DNA of 47,879 nucleotides from Pirellula staleyi DSM 6068 (GTDB lineage: Bacteria; Planctomycetota; Planctomycetia; Pirellulales; Pirellulaceae), in contig CAMDKL010000026.1 of the NCBI GenBank assembly GCA_945900945.1, forward strand, positions 1-47,879, read 5' to 3'. Positions 31,801 through 46,800 of the stretch are shown here, piece by piece. The position numbers were made by a program, and so were the translations under genes. Each line of letters opens with the position of its first letter. Within the stretch, counting starts at the first letter, position 1. The notes below the pieces were generated by a model, which made no database searches, was not told where the DNA came from, and saw nothing but the letters and a program-made list of their open reading frames with translations.

Positions 31801-34800
31801 TTCGTTCCAACACATTGACGAATAACTCGATCAATGGATTGTTCGTGCGCATCGATACGCTTGCGGGGCAAAACCTCAAGACATTGAGTGTACCGGGGCG
31901 TATGAACGATTCGGAAATGACCATCGTTCTGGGTGAGAATTTGATCATCGAAGGCACGCCTGGCGGGTCGTCGCGGGAATTGATAGGACCTGATACGGCA
32001 TTGGTAACCACGACAATATTGGTGCCACCCGACCCTAGAATCGTTGGACCTGGCTTCGCTTCAGCGGGCCCCTTGACCTACATCCTCACCTACGTTGATC
32101 GTTTTGGTCAGGAGAGTTTACGCAGCGCTTCGATTCTTGCGTCGGTCGCACTTAACGGGGCCGTTCTCCTCGGTCAATTGCCAACGGCAACTTTGGATTA
32201 CGTCTCTCGCAAGATTTGGCGACAAGTGGGAGTCGGTCCCTTTGAGTTGGCAGGAGTTATCAATCGCGACGATACTTCGTTCGTCGACAATGGTTTGAAA
32301 CTGGCTGGCACCCTAGCACTACCGGCCGCATCGGTTCAACGCGCACGGCGCGATGCAAGTTTGGTTGTGGATCCAGGTTCTGTCGTCAAGAGTCTCGGTG
32401 GACGCATCGAGATTGGAATCAGCGCAACCATGTTGGCAGAGGGCTCTGAGTCGAAGCCGATCGTGTTCACCTCACGTCTGGATGATCGCTTTGGAGCGGC
32501 TGGCAATTTCGACACGAACAACGATGGAAGTGCCGCCAACCCCATAGCTGGAAATTGGGCCGGTATTGTCTCAAGGCATTTGGGTGAGTTGAGTATCGAC
32601 AATGCCTTGATCACCTTCGGCGGTGGTAATTCGCGAGTTCCAGGCGGATTCGCGTCGTTCAACGCGATTGAAGTTCATCAGTCGACCGCTCGAATCGCAA
32701 ACTCGGTCATTGAAAAGAATGCTTCGGGCGCCGGTACCGCAGGAACAACCAATCGCGATGCTCGAGGTAAGAACGACGAAGCGGCTATCTTTGTTCTCGC
32801 TAGCCAACCGATTATTTTGAATAACATCATTCGAAACAATTTTACCAATGCCGCGGATCGTGACACGGCCGCTATCAGCATCGATGCCAACTCGCTGAAT
32901 TCGGACCGAGTTTTCGATGTCGGTCGGTCGACCGGAACCAATCAACGCGAAAACGTTGGAATAGGTAACTTTGGCCCGTTGGTCAACAACAATCAACTGG
33001 GGCGTAATGCACTCAATGGCATGATCGTTCGGGGCGCGACTTTAACCACGGAAAGCGTATGGGACGATACCGACATCGTTCATATTCTTCAGAGCGAGAT
33101 CGTCGTTCCCGACTTCCATTCTTACGGTGGTCTGCGATTGACGAGCAAGGCAGATGAAAGTTTGGTTGTGAAATTGTCGGGCGCGAATGCAGGCTTTACC
33201 GCGTCTGGACGTCCGCTTGATATCAAGGATCGAATTGGCGGTTCGCTACAACTCATTGGCGCCCAAGGCTTCCCAGTCGTCTTGACTAGTTTGTCCGATG
33301 ATACCATCGGAGCCGGCTTTGACTTTGCTGGCGGCTCCCTGTTGGACACGAACAATAACGGAGCGACTGTAGGTTCCTCTGGGGATTGGCGTTCGGTCAG
33401 GTTTGAGCCATTTAGCAACGATCGCAATGTTGATTTCAATTACGAGCGAGAAGCCGACCAGATCGCAGAAAAAGGAACCAATGATTTCCCTACCGAAGCC
33501 CAAGACTTAGGGTTGTTGGCTTCGAACCTCTCAAGCAGTGACGAAAACTTGAGACTCGGCACTATTCTTACCGGATCGATCGCATCGCCGGGGGATCTAG
33601 ACGTGTATCGATTTGTTGGAACAGCGGGATCGACTCTTTGGATCGACTTGGACCAAACCACCGCGACGTTGGATTCAGTGGTCGAACTGATCGATGGCAA
33701 TGGACAGATTATCGCTCTGAGTAATAACTCGATCGATGAATCGGTTGCAGGTTCGGTGTATTTCAATCCTGCATTCATCCCGACTGGCCGCGTTTGGCCA
33801 ATGGATCAACAAACTTTTGCGAAAACAAATACTTTTCAGCCTCTTGCTCACGTGGACTTCTTGGGAGTGAATCCGCTGGACGCGGGCTTCCGCGTCGTAC
33901 TGCCGGGTTCCGCTGGCAGCCAGAACAACTACTTCGTTCGCGTTCGCAGCAGCAATGTCTCACCGGTGGACCTATTAGGCGTGGCTCGCTCCAGTACCGC
34001 TCGCTTGACCGATCCTGCTCTCGTGCGAAGCGGCATCACGGTTGGGGAGTACAAGATGCACCTAAGATTGCAACAAACCCAGGAAGTGGCTGGTTCCACG
34101 GTTCGGTTTGCGGACATTCGATTCGCAACGACTGGTATCGAAGCACTTGGTCAACCTTTGCACTCACCTCTTTTGGGTGAAGTAGGGGAGCTGAATCCGA
34201 ACGAAGCAAATGCGGCAAGTGGATCGACGATCAATATTGGCAACATTCTGAGCAATGATCGGGGTGCTTCCTCGATCGCTGGTAATCTGGCGGCCAATGG
34301 GGATATCGATTGGTACGATTTTACCATCGTTCGAGACTCGATTCAGTCGGTTAGTCCAACCGCGGGTCACCATAGCGTTACGTTTGACATCGATTATGCA
34401 GACGGTTTGGGTCGCGCGAATACTCAGCTTTGGATCTTCCAGGGTGATATACTGGTTGCAACGGCGGACAACTCGAACATTCAAGACGACCAACCGGCAC
34501 CTCTACGCGGATCCGACGTAACAGATCTCACGCGAGGTTCGGCTGGAAACCGAGACGCGTACATCGGACCCATCGAATTGCCGGCAGGTAACTATCGCGT
34601 AGCGGTTTCGAACGGATCGCTTAGCCACATTGCTTCGCAGCAGTTTTCTACGTCGACGACCACCCAAAACTTAGTACGGTTCGAACCACTTGATTCGGTG
34701 CGAAGGATCTCCGAAGATCGCATCGATGGTGGTGGCTCGCGACCAACAACGAATCAAGCGGCGGTAATAGTTGCTTTTGGTAACGAAGCAAAAGTCAAGA

Positions 34801-37800
34801 CTTCCAGTGAGCCTAACTTTGGCAACACCGGATTACCGAGTGCAGTCCCATTCAATCTGTCGGACGTGACATTCTTTGTGGCCACAAACGCGGGCGGTGC
34901 GTCGCGAATGCAGTATGCGAATGCGTTGACAGGTGCCAAGGAAGCGGAAGCGAGCAATGACGGATCGAACCCGATCAATCTAAGTACATCCAATGGAATC
35001 AATGACATTGCAGTGTCCCCCGCGGGTGCAGCCTTTGGAGCTGTTCCGCCTAACGGTGGACGTGTCGACGATGCGAATGCAGGCACCTTCATCGGCATCA
35101 ACATTGGGGATGCCGGAGTAGCAATTCCTGCAGCGGTCGGTTCAGGATTGCAGACGTTTGCGAACTATTTTGATGCCGCGACCCCTCCCAACATTGTGGC
35201 TCGTAGGTCCCAAGACGCTGCTGGAGCAGCCATTGGGGACGGAATGGTTTTCAATGCCTTGACCTTCTCCGATTTTCGACCTAACGGAGGCAATGCTGCC
35301 ACGTTCTGGGGAGTCGCAAATCGACACAACGATGGTGCGTCGTCTAATGAAATTCCACCGATTACGATCAATCCAACTTTGATAACCAAGAATATTGTTT
35401 ATCGCCTAGACCCAGCCACCGGGGCTGCACTTAGCTGGGATACGACCATTGCCGACCGGACAGGTAACGGCCTGTCCGCTAGAGCGGGAACTCAAAAAGT
35501 TGAATTAGGGCAGTTTAGTACTGCCGTTGGCACTGTTACCGGCCTGGCAACGATTAACCAAGTTTTTTTCGGAGTTACCAATCAAGGTGAATTGGTGACG
35601 ATGACCGGTGGTCGAACGGTAATCAATGATCCTACAACTCTACTTCCTATTGTGTTCACGGGTATGAGTGCCGGTCCACGCAATGTAGAAGGGGGTCGTT
35701 ATGCAAATATGCTCTTCGGCATCACTGCTGGCGGACGCATCTACGCGTTTTCCACGGCTGGGGTGCTTCAACCGATTTTCCAACGTGGGGCAACCGTTAT
35801 CCAGGGCACCGACCTTGGAACCGTCGGCGGTATTGATTTCTCTTCCCTTGACGTCAACTTGTGGCACGAATCGGATCAGGAATCGGGCGTGGCTGGGCAT
35901 GGTCGACCTGCTGATTTTAATAATTCACGCGACGCGGTGGATGGCGGCAACAGCTTGAAATTCGGGTTTACGAATCCAAGCAATGCACGGAGGCAAGTAG
36001 GGACTTGGAACGGTATCTATGACATTGCTGGATTCTATGATAATTCTGCGCTGCCTGGTGGTGCCATGGGCGCATTGGAAAGCGACTTGATCGACTTGCG
36101 AGATTATTCCGCAAATGATCAGCCCATGCTTTACTTCAATTACTCTACCGCGAATCAAAATCCTGCCGCGAACAGCAACGATGGAAGCGCGTTAGGGGAC
36201 GGCCGAGCTGCCCTGGATGCATTCCGCGTGTACGGAATCGGCGATCGCGGAGAATGGATATTATTGGGTACTAACAACTCCACCCGGGACAATAATTTCG
36301 CGGGAGGTACCGAGGAGTACGACGTTCCACTGAATCGAAATAGGGATATCTTCGGTCGAAGCTACGCTTCTTCCGAACTGTTTGATGGTCAGGGATGGAG
36401 ACAAGCCCGCATCAATCTGGCTCCGCTGGCTGGGCAACGGGACATTCGAATTCGATTTGAATTCAGCACCGGAGGCGACTTCCGAACAAATGATCCTTTG
36501 CGTGGTGGCGTAGAACTGGTCGCGGTATCTGGTGATCGAATCAAGGATGGGGATTTCGTCACCGTGAGCGGTACCCGCTTTGAGTTCGATCTCGGGTTGG
36601 TGCTGAACACTCCAAGCGGAGCGAGCATCGTCTCCGGTACTGACGGAATCCGATTGAATGGAGTTGACCATTTCTTTGGAACCAATATTCCATTCCTGGC
36701 GACGGACACGCCAACGCAACTCGCGGCTAAAGTTCGGACCTATTTGCAATCGCAAGGGTTTGGAGTAGCAACGCATTCCACCACGGCAAATGTTCTCAAT
36801 GTGAGTGGTGTCTCCACCGCCTCCATCATCGGTGCGGACCCCGCCATCATCATTGGCAGCCCTGGCGTCTCCTCTGGATTATCCGTCAACATCACCAATG
36901 CGATGACCGCAACCCAAGTTCGGGATGCGATCCGAAATAGCTTGATGATCGCTTTCAACGCGGTTGGGCAACGGGGGCCTACATTTGGAGAACCCTCTAA
37001 CCTGAACCGAGTTCGAGGTAACTCCATCATTCTGTTCAACGAAACCATTGGCGCGAAACAAGGTCCGGTTGGGGGCACAACCAACCGAATCGGCGATAAA
37101 TTCGGTCCACTCGATAATGCCACCGCAACTGCGTTTGGGACAGCATCGTATTTGCGAGCCGGGCTTCGCACTCAGACCAACCTCGCAACATTGGTTCGAA
37201 TCGATGATATTGTCATCGGTTTCGCGGAACGCGGCGAGATGATCAACACGGCACCAGCCGGAGTCGACAACTTCGCAGCAACTTTCCAGTACGAAGTTGT
37301 CGGCGGGCTGAATGGGACTAGCTCCAACCAGATCGAGACGGGAACGTACCAGTTGGAAATCCGCACGGCAGCGGACTATGGAACGACGAACGGCAACGAA
37401 TTGCGGCTGGAAACGACTTTCGCTGGACCGCTTGGTCGAACCATTGACACCAACGATCGCCTGACCAACTCCTACGCTTTGGTATTCAATTCCGCCAGTG
37501 GAATCGCCGATGGTGCTACCTTCACGCTCAGTGATGGGTTCAACACCAGCACCTTTGAGTTCGATGTGACGACTTCGGCAGCTGACCGCAGGGTCGGTGT
37601 AACAGCTGGTAGCCAACGTATCGCGATAGCTCCAAATGCGACCGCAGTAGAGATCGCGCGTGCAGTCCGCGACGCGATCAACGACTCCACCACTCAAGCA
37701 AATATTAAAATTACGGCTATCACCAGCGGCGATATGCAGGGAGTAATTGGTTCGGTTTTGACGGACCTACCTTTTGCCACTGGACTTGCAGCCCCCGCTC

Positions 37801-40800
37801 GGTCTGTTCGCGTGCAACTCAATGGACAAGTAAGCTCGAACACCCTTGGTGGCATAGCCGGTTTCACAGGTGGTGGAGTGCCCATCACTTTGGTCACGTA
37901 CGGCCAAGATACGAAATGGGGCGAAGACCTTGGTGACGGAAACGTAACTCGGGACCAAGGTCAGTTCATTGTTTCCTCTAGTTCCATCTCGGATTCGTCC
38001 GGTTTCGGCCTCAATATCGATGCTGCTGCTCAGGCTCAGTCTGGTGTTTCGAATTTCGCAGGCAATCGGCCCTACCCTGGTGCCGTTCGCAATTTGGTCA
38101 CTCTGAATTCTTCGAACGTGGCTCCGGGCGCAGTTGTCATCAACAATGTCATTGCGAGAAACGCATCGGGCGGCATCCGAATCAGTGGTGACACGGTGAA
38201 CACAAATGGAAATCCGCCCTTGACGGTGGCTCGTGTTTTGAACAACACGCTCTTCGGTCGCGGTACCACCGACACGGGTATCTTGGTTAACGAAGGGGCA
38301 TCGCCCACAGTCTTGAACAACATCGTTTCGCGGTTTCAAATTGGCATTTCGGTCGCTGGCACCGGCACAACGGTTTTGGGCGCAAATATCTACCAGTCCA
38401 ACGGTGCAAATACCGCACCCGCGAATTTGGCGCAGTCCTTTGAGATCGATCTTGCCGCTGGCGACCCGTTGTTTATCAATAGCGCCATCGGTCGGTTCTA
38501 TCTGGCCTCCCTATCGCAAGCCATCGATTCCTCGATTGCTTCGCTCGAAAACCGATCCAGTATCGAGCAAGTCAAAGATGGTATCGGTCTGCCGGTAAGC
38601 CCGATCATTGCTCCGAGTTTCGACGTAAATGGATTGCGAAGAGGCGACGATCCGTTGGTGAACACACCAGCAGGTCAAGGTCAGAATGTGTTCATCGATC
38701 GTGGTGCCATCGACCGCGTGGACTTCCTTGGACCTATCGCTGTCATTCAAAGACCGCTGGACAACGATTCGCAAAACATAGACAGGGATCTGTCCAACAC
38801 CTATTTGCGACTTCGTACTGGCAACTACGACTTCTTTGAAGTGCTGTTGGACGAACGAACCGGTACTGGAACCGATCCGCTCACCATTACCGCCAACTCG
38901 CTCATCTTGACGGAGAATGGCCGACGACTCATCGACGGTTCCGATTACATCTTTGGTTTCAGTGCCAATAGTCGAACGATTCGCCTGACTCCGTTAGCGG
39001 GCTTCTGGCGAAACGACAGCATCTACGAAATGACGCTTGTGAACAAGCAAACAGCTCGTATCGATGCGCTGAGTGGCGACAAGATTACCGATGGCACGAA
39101 GATCAATTTGACCACCGCTACGGGGATACCATTCGTACTGGAATTTGACAACAACAACAGTGTTGCAGTCGGTTCGATACGGATTCCGTATACTGCAACA
39201 GCGGCATTCACAAGTGACTTGGTTGCTCAGCAAATCGTCAAAGCGATTAACAGCATCGGCCTGGGAGTCAAAGCGACTCCACTCGGATTCGGTCTACTCA
39301 TTGTCGAGGGAATCCAGACGTTGACTGGAACCGGAACCGTCTTAATTCCCGCAATCTCGGATTTGGCCTCGAATCAGCTTCAAACCAACCGTGCGAACTC
39401 CCTCACTCAGTTCACGATTTTGATGCCCGAAGTCGGTGTGGATTACGGTGATGCTCGTCCGGGCGCGAACAATCGGACGTTGCAGGCAAACGATGGCGTT
39501 CGACATGGTTTGTACCCTGACGACATCCCGCTGTTGGTTCTTGGCCAATTTGCAGGTGCCAACGTCGATGGTCAACCGAGTGTGGCAGCTGATGCGGATG
39601 ACTTCGGCTCAGCCTTTACTTTCTCGGCCGGCTTGCCCATGTCGATCGGATCGCGTGGTCCAACGCGATTGAATTTCGTGGCGGCACCAACGGCAGCGGT
39701 GCTTGGCAAGAAGATCACCATTTCCGACACGATTAACAGAAGTGTCACTTACCAGTTCATCGATAGCATCAATACACCACCACTCGTGGTTGGTAATGTC
39801 GCAGTTGACTTGACGGGAGTCACGACCGCTGCGGGAGCAGCCTCCAGCTTGACCACGGCCATTCGGAATTCCATCCGTGCTGGCCGAATCACTGGCATTC
39901 ATTCGATCCTGGATGGAAGCAGCGTTGCGATAGGCGGAACGTCCGGGCACATCGTGGATCTAAGTGACTTATCAGGTGTTACGTTCGTCAAGAAGCAGGC
40001 TAGCGGTTCGGTCGATTTCGTCGTTCCGGCGGTCTTAACGGGACTGGTCCAAGGCCAAACGTTTACGATTCAAGATGGATCAGGCAACACCGTAACATTC
40101 CAGATCATCAACACGACAGCACCTGTCGCATTGATTTCAGACAACGATCCGATCGTGATTGACACGGCGGCAGCGACTCAATCGACTTTCACGACTGCGG
40201 TCGGAAACGCCATCAATGGCGCAATCACCGCTGGACGCTTGAAGCTGCCAACGGTCGTTTTCAATGCCACGACCGGCATCCTCACGGTGAATGCTGACGA
40301 TGAAGATGGAGTTCGGTTCAATGGTTTGTTTAACGCGAGTGTGACCCCACCGGTCTCCGTTGTCGTAACCGCATCTGGATCAGGCTACCTTGATGCCTGG
40401 TTCGACTGGAATCAAGACAGCGATTTCGACGACGCGGGTGAGCAGACCCTTGTTTCTCAGCCGGTTGTCGCTGGCGGAAACACGTTCTTGGTAAGCACTC
40501 CGGTTAGTGCGGTCATCGGTTACACCACTGCTAGGTTCCGACTCAGTGCTACCGGTGGACTATTCACGTACGGATTAGTTGTTGGCGGTGAAGTAGAGGA
40601 TCACATTATCGAAGTTTTGGCTGGCGTTCCACCCGTCGCAGTCAACGATCCAGATCCGACCAAGCTTGCCCAGTATCGTGTCAATGAAGATCTCGTACTG
40701 ACCGTATCAACTGCAGATGGCGTTCTATTCAACGACACAGACGTGGACACTCCTGCGGTCGACCGTAAAGTATTTGACGAAGATCCATTCCTAGCTGGCA

Positions 40801-43800
40801 TTCAGCCTGTGACCACTACCCAAAATGGAACCGTGGTTCTGAGCTTGGATGGTTCGTTCGTTTACACGCCGAATGCAAACTTCTTTGGTACGGACACGTT
40901 TTCGTATCGCTTGACGGACCCACGTTTGGTTAGCAATAACATTGCGAATGTCACGATTACCGTCAATCCTGTCAACGATGTCCCCTTTGCCAACCCGGAC
41001 ACCATCACCCTATCCGAGGACAATGTTCAGACTTGGGCTGGGGCGCTATTCACTGGGAACGACATTCAAGGAATAACCCTGCCGCTACCTGGAGTCGCAA
41101 TTGCAAACGAAGCGAATACAACAGTAGGATTCCCTGCTCAGAAACTGATCGTAAAATCTGTTAATTTGGTGACTGCAGGCCGACCAGGTGAGTCGGTATC
41201 GGTGACCAACAACGTCATCAGCTACACACCTGGAACGAACTACAACGAGCGGATCAATGGTCCGGTTCTTATTCGACTCGAAGTTGAGGACGATGGCGTC
41301 ACTGGATTCCCGGCTGTTGCCGATTTTAAGAGTGCTTTTAGTACGCTCACGGTCAATATTACCGCGGTCAACGACTCGCCGCTTTTCAATCTAGCTGAAG
41401 TCGTACCGACCGTTGCACCGAATGCATTTACTAACGCTCCAACCGTGAATGCAAACAGCGAAGAAATCACCGTCACGGCTAACGAAGATGCGCCGACGCA
41501 AAAGTTGCTTATTTTCAAGAATATTGTGGCTGGACCAGTCCTTGCCGAAGACGAACTATTTGGAAACGCGTTTCCAGCCGACAAGCAACCGACTGATTTC
41601 ATCGTCACGATTCGACCTCAGGACACCTACCTGTTCACCGCAGCGGGTCTACCTAAGGTCAATCAGATAGGAGGTGGCATTGGAGAATTAGAGTTCACCT
41701 TGGCTCCAGACGCCAATACGTTGGCTTTAGGACCAGCTATCGTAACTTTTCAGATCGATGACAAGGGCGGACCAGGTGCCACACCCAATGGTCCAACTGG
41801 ACCATTGTCCAAGATACATACGGTGACGATCAATGTTCGCCCAGTCAACGATGCTCCGATCTTGGTGGATGATACAAAGACGTTCGACGAGGATTTTGTC
41901 CAATCCTGGAATCAGACCGATTTTACCGGTAATGACCTGCCAGGACCTGCCAATGAAAATCTACAAACGCTGACCATTGTCAATGCACAATTGGTGGATC
42001 CATTAAACCCAAGCAACGTCATCCCGCCACGATCTGGCGAGAGCATTGCAGTAACGACCGTTGGGCCTAATACCTTTGTCAATTACACCCCTGGCACGAA
42101 TTACAACCTACGGATCGGTGGAACCGTGTTTGTGAGGCTATCGATCAAGGACTCGTTGGTTCCAGATGATCAAGGCTCCGTACAAACGCTGACCAGTATT
42201 CTTCGGATCACCATCAATCCGGTGAATGATTCGCCGCTCTTCAACCTGGCTTCCGTGGCTCCAACTGTGGCACCGAACGCATTTACCAATACTCCGACGG
42301 TGAGTGCGAACGGCGAGGAAATCACGGTCACGGTGAACGAAGATGCGCCAACTCAAAAGATGCGCATTTTCACTGGCATTGCCGCAGGACCAGTCCTTGC
42401 CGAAGATGAACTATTTGGAAACGCGTTTCCAGCCGACAAGCAGCCTACGGACTTCATCGTCACGATTCGACCACAAGATACTTACTTGTTCACTGCGACG
42501 GGTCTTCCCAAGGTCAATCTAATTGGTGGAGGCATTGGCGAGTTGGAGTATACGTTGGCCGCCGACGCCAATTCGTTGGCCTTAGGTCCAGCTATTGTAA
42601 CATTCCAAATCGATGACAAGAGTGGAGCGGCGTCTACCCCTAACGGTCCTACCGGAAATCTGTCCAAGATTCACACGGTGACGATCAATGTTCGTCCCGT
42701 GAACGATGCTCCGATCTTGCTCGATGATGCAAAGACCTTTGACGAGGACATTGCACAATCCTGGAATCAAACCGATTTCTTGGTCCGGGACGTCACTGGA
42801 CCTGCCAACGAAAATTTGCAAACGCTTAAAATCGTCAACGCCGTTTTGGTCAATTCGGCCAATGTCGTGATTGCCGCTCGCCCAGGCGAAAGCGTGTCGG
42901 TAACCTCGGTCGGACCCAATACGTTTGTCAATTACACGCCTGGCACGAACTACAACCGACTGATTGCAAGTACGGTATTCGTTCGACTATCGATCCAGGA
43001 TTCGTTGGACATCAACGATCAAGGGACCGTGCAAACCGTTTCGAGCCTATTGGCCATCACCATTGATCCGGTGAACGATTCGCCATTGTTCGATTTGGTA
43101 GCGGTTCCGCCAACAACGACCGTTCCAACGACGAACCCAACGACCGGTTCCATGTCACTTGCACTGACTTTAGAAGAAGACGTAGCGACTCAGAAGCTGG
43201 CGATTTTCTCGGGAATTGCGGCTGGACCAGCCCTTGCCTTCGACGAGCTTGGAAACGTAGTGGATTTGCCAGCTCAACCGACGAACTTCATTATCACAGT
43301 TCGCCCTCAAGACCGATTCTTGTTTACGGCTGCCGGTCTGCCTAAGGTCAACTTTCTGGCTGGTGGTACGGGTGAACTCGAGTTTACCCTGGCTCCGGAT
43401 GCAAACACGATCTTGGGACCAGTGGTTATTACTTTCCAGATCAATGACAACGGCGGGGCAGGTACAACTCCGAATGGTCCAACAGGACCCCTTTCGAAGA
43501 TTCACACGGTCACGATCAATGTGAATCCGGTGAACGACGCTCCCCAGTTCACCATGTCCACCAACACCTTTAACACCGTCGAGGATACACCGCTAACACG
43601 CATCCCGGGCTTCTTAACCGGGATTGTTCCAGGACCTGCAACCGCAATCGACGAATTCGGCCAAACCGTGACGATCAGGGTCGCTCCTGCGGATGCTATC
43701 AACGGCGTCAGCTATTTCAAAGTACAGCCTAGAATTACTGGAACGGGTGATCTCGAGTTCCAGCTGAATGACAATGTCAATAGTCGGTTCTCGGGCAGTC

Positions 43801-46800
43801 TGAATATCGCGGTTACGGCCACCGACAACGGTACTCCGCTGATCGCTTCGACCACCAAGATTTTGACGATAACGGCTGCGGATATCAATGACTCGCCTTC
43901 GTTTACGTTGAACAAACCAGTTGTATCGGTTCGGGAAGACGAAGAAACGTTTGCACCGGCAACAACGCGGACCGAGATATTGGATTTTGTTGGAAATCTT
44001 AAGAAAGGTCCTGATACGGCGTTGGATGAGAGAGGCCTTGGAAGGGATCCGGCACAAACGCTATCGTTTGAAACCGTGGTCAATTCAAACCCGTCGCTCT
44101 TTACCGCAACTGGGCAACCGTTTATCGATCCATCGACCGGAAGCTTGATTTTCCACACATCTCCAGACCGCAGCGGTTCGTCGGTGTTCGTTGTTCGATT
44201 AGTGGACAACGGACGTGTTGGTCCTCCTCCGAACAGCAACGTTGGTTCAACAGCGACGTTTACCATCAATATCAGTTCGGTCAACGATGCTCCCGAGTTT
44301 AGCCTGCCCCCTTCGCTGCAGACGACTGTCAACGAGGATCAGGGAGTCGTAACGGTTCCTGGTTTCGCAACCGGAGTTCGACCAGGTCCAGCGACTGCAA
44401 TTGACGAAAGCACGCAAGAACTGACGTTTATCGTCCGAGCTGAGAATCCTTTGGTTTTTGCAGTCCAGCCAACCCTTCAGGCAGACGGAACACTGGTCTT
44501 CCAGACCGCCAGGGATGTGAACAACAACACGAGGGACAGCTCTGGCGTTTTGCTCAGTCGCCGCGTTTTTGTTTCGCTTCGAGATAACGGTTCTTCCGTA
44601 AGTCCGAATGTCAACCAATCGGCTGAACAAATGTTTACCGTCAATATCACGCCTGTAAACGACCCGCCGATTCCGAGTGTCCACATTCGTCAAGGTGTTG
44701 AGGACACGAGAATTAGTTTCAACACGTCGAGTATTTTTTCCCCGATTCCGCCGGAATTCGCGGACTCGCCAGGTCCATTGGATGAATTGGCAGCAGGTCA
44801 AGTCGTTCGTATGACACAAATCGAGCGTACTACCGATCTCGGCGGCGTGCTGACCCCGGTATTCGTGGGCGACCAGATTGTTAGCTTTCAATACACTCCA
44901 CCAATCAACTACGTTGGCGATGACATAATCAGGTATGTCGTAACGGACGACGGCGTTCCACAGCAAAGCGCTACTGGGACGATTACGATTCAGTTGGCAC
45001 CTGTCAACGATCCACCCCAGTTTGTACCTGGTCTTGATATCACGGTTCAAGAAGATGCGCCAGCGTTTTCGGCACCTTGGGCGGCCTCCATTTTGGCTGG
45101 TCCACCAAGTGCAGTCGACGAAATCAACGGAGTTCCGCCACTCATTCCGGCACAAACGGTTACCTTCGCGATCACCACGAACAACGATGCACTGTTCGCT
45201 GGTGCTGCTGGGTTCCCTAAGATCAATGGAGCTGGAGTGCTCACATTCACTCTAGCAAAAGATGCAAACGGTCGAGCAATCTTGGATGTCGCCGCGGTTG
45301 ATAGCGGTTCAGGCGTGTCGCCGAGTAACAACCGATCTGCTATTGTCAAGTTGACGATTGTCGCCAGTCCGGTCAACGATGCCCCTGGCTTCAATGTCAT
45401 CGGGAACGTTTCAGTCGACGAGGACTCCAGTCGCTACAGTGGTCCAGCGATCAAGAACATTGTGCCTGCCCAGGGCATGAACGATACACCTGCAACGGGT
45501 TCCGATGAACTTGGTCAAGTTATTACAATCTTGACCACGAACAACAACACGGGCCTTTTCTCGGTGCAGCCAACCATTAGTGCAAGCGGCATCTTGGAAT
45601 TCGTTCCGGCACAAGACGCGTTTGGTTCAGCCATCGTGAGTGTCATTGCTCGCGACAACGGAGCCAATACCCCTCCCAATGTTAATGAATCTGCACCTAA
45701 GACCTTTACGATTACTTTGAGACCGATCAATGATGCTCCGGTTGCCGTGAACGATCGATATTCGACTGGGGAAGATGTCCTTTTGACCATCAATGCTCCA
45801 GGCGTGATTTCCAACGATCGTGACGTCGACTTGCCAAACGATACGATCACAGTGGCTACGTCGCAGTCGACCAGTACCCTGGGTGCAATCGTCAGCGTTT
45901 TGCCGAACGGCCAGTTTACTTACGACTCTCGCAATGCAGCTCAATTGCAACGGCTGGTTAATGGCGAGACAGCGCTCGATACGTTCACCTACACGTTGCG
46001 TGATGCTGTTGGTGCAACCAGCAATTTGGCAACCGTGACGATTACCGTTTCAGGGAACAACGATGCTCCAATTGCTGTCGACGATAATTTGAGTGTTCCA
46101 TTCGGTGTTACCGAACTACTCAATGTGTTAGCCAATGATCGCGACGCGGACACTTCGATTGATCCGCGAACTGTGGAAATTGGTCAGTTAGCTTCGCATG
46201 GCACAGTCACCGCCCAGCCGACGGGACGAATCCAATATCGACCCGTGCCTGGCTTTAAAGGCGTGGACACGTTTACCTACCGAGTTCGCGATGCACTTGG
46301 GGCGCTTTCGAATGAAGCACTGGTAACCGTCACGATCAATTCCGCTCCGTCGGCGGTTGCGGATTTTGTAAGAACCAACGTCAATACGCCGGTGGTTGTG
46401 GATGTCTTACAAAATGACAGCGATTCTGATGGAACGCTCAATCGAAACTCTGTGGCAATTGCTAGCGGTCCAGATGTCGGTTCGGCTGTTGTTCAAGCCG
46501 ACGGAACGATTCGATATTCACCATCTTCCAATTTCGTTGGAACAGCGACGCTGCAGTACTCAGTACTAGATAACGATGGCCTTGCAAGTAATATCGCAAC
46601 GGTCACCATTGTCGTTGGTGGATCAATCCACCAAAATCCTGCTAATAGATTAGACGTTAATGGGGACGGAAGTATTTCTCCAATCGACGTCTTGAATCTG
46701 GTTAACGACATTAATTTCAACGGTATCCGAACACTACCGTCCGACTTGCCAGTACCACCCTACTTGGATCCAAATGGAAACGGCCAAATCGATCCACTCG

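Noticed and set aside
40977-43535. Tandem repeats as a possible CRISPR or noncoding satellite
   Set aside because: Periods of 849 and 855 nt are multiples of three inside one reading frame and encode Ig-like units; there are no short repeats with unique spacers.
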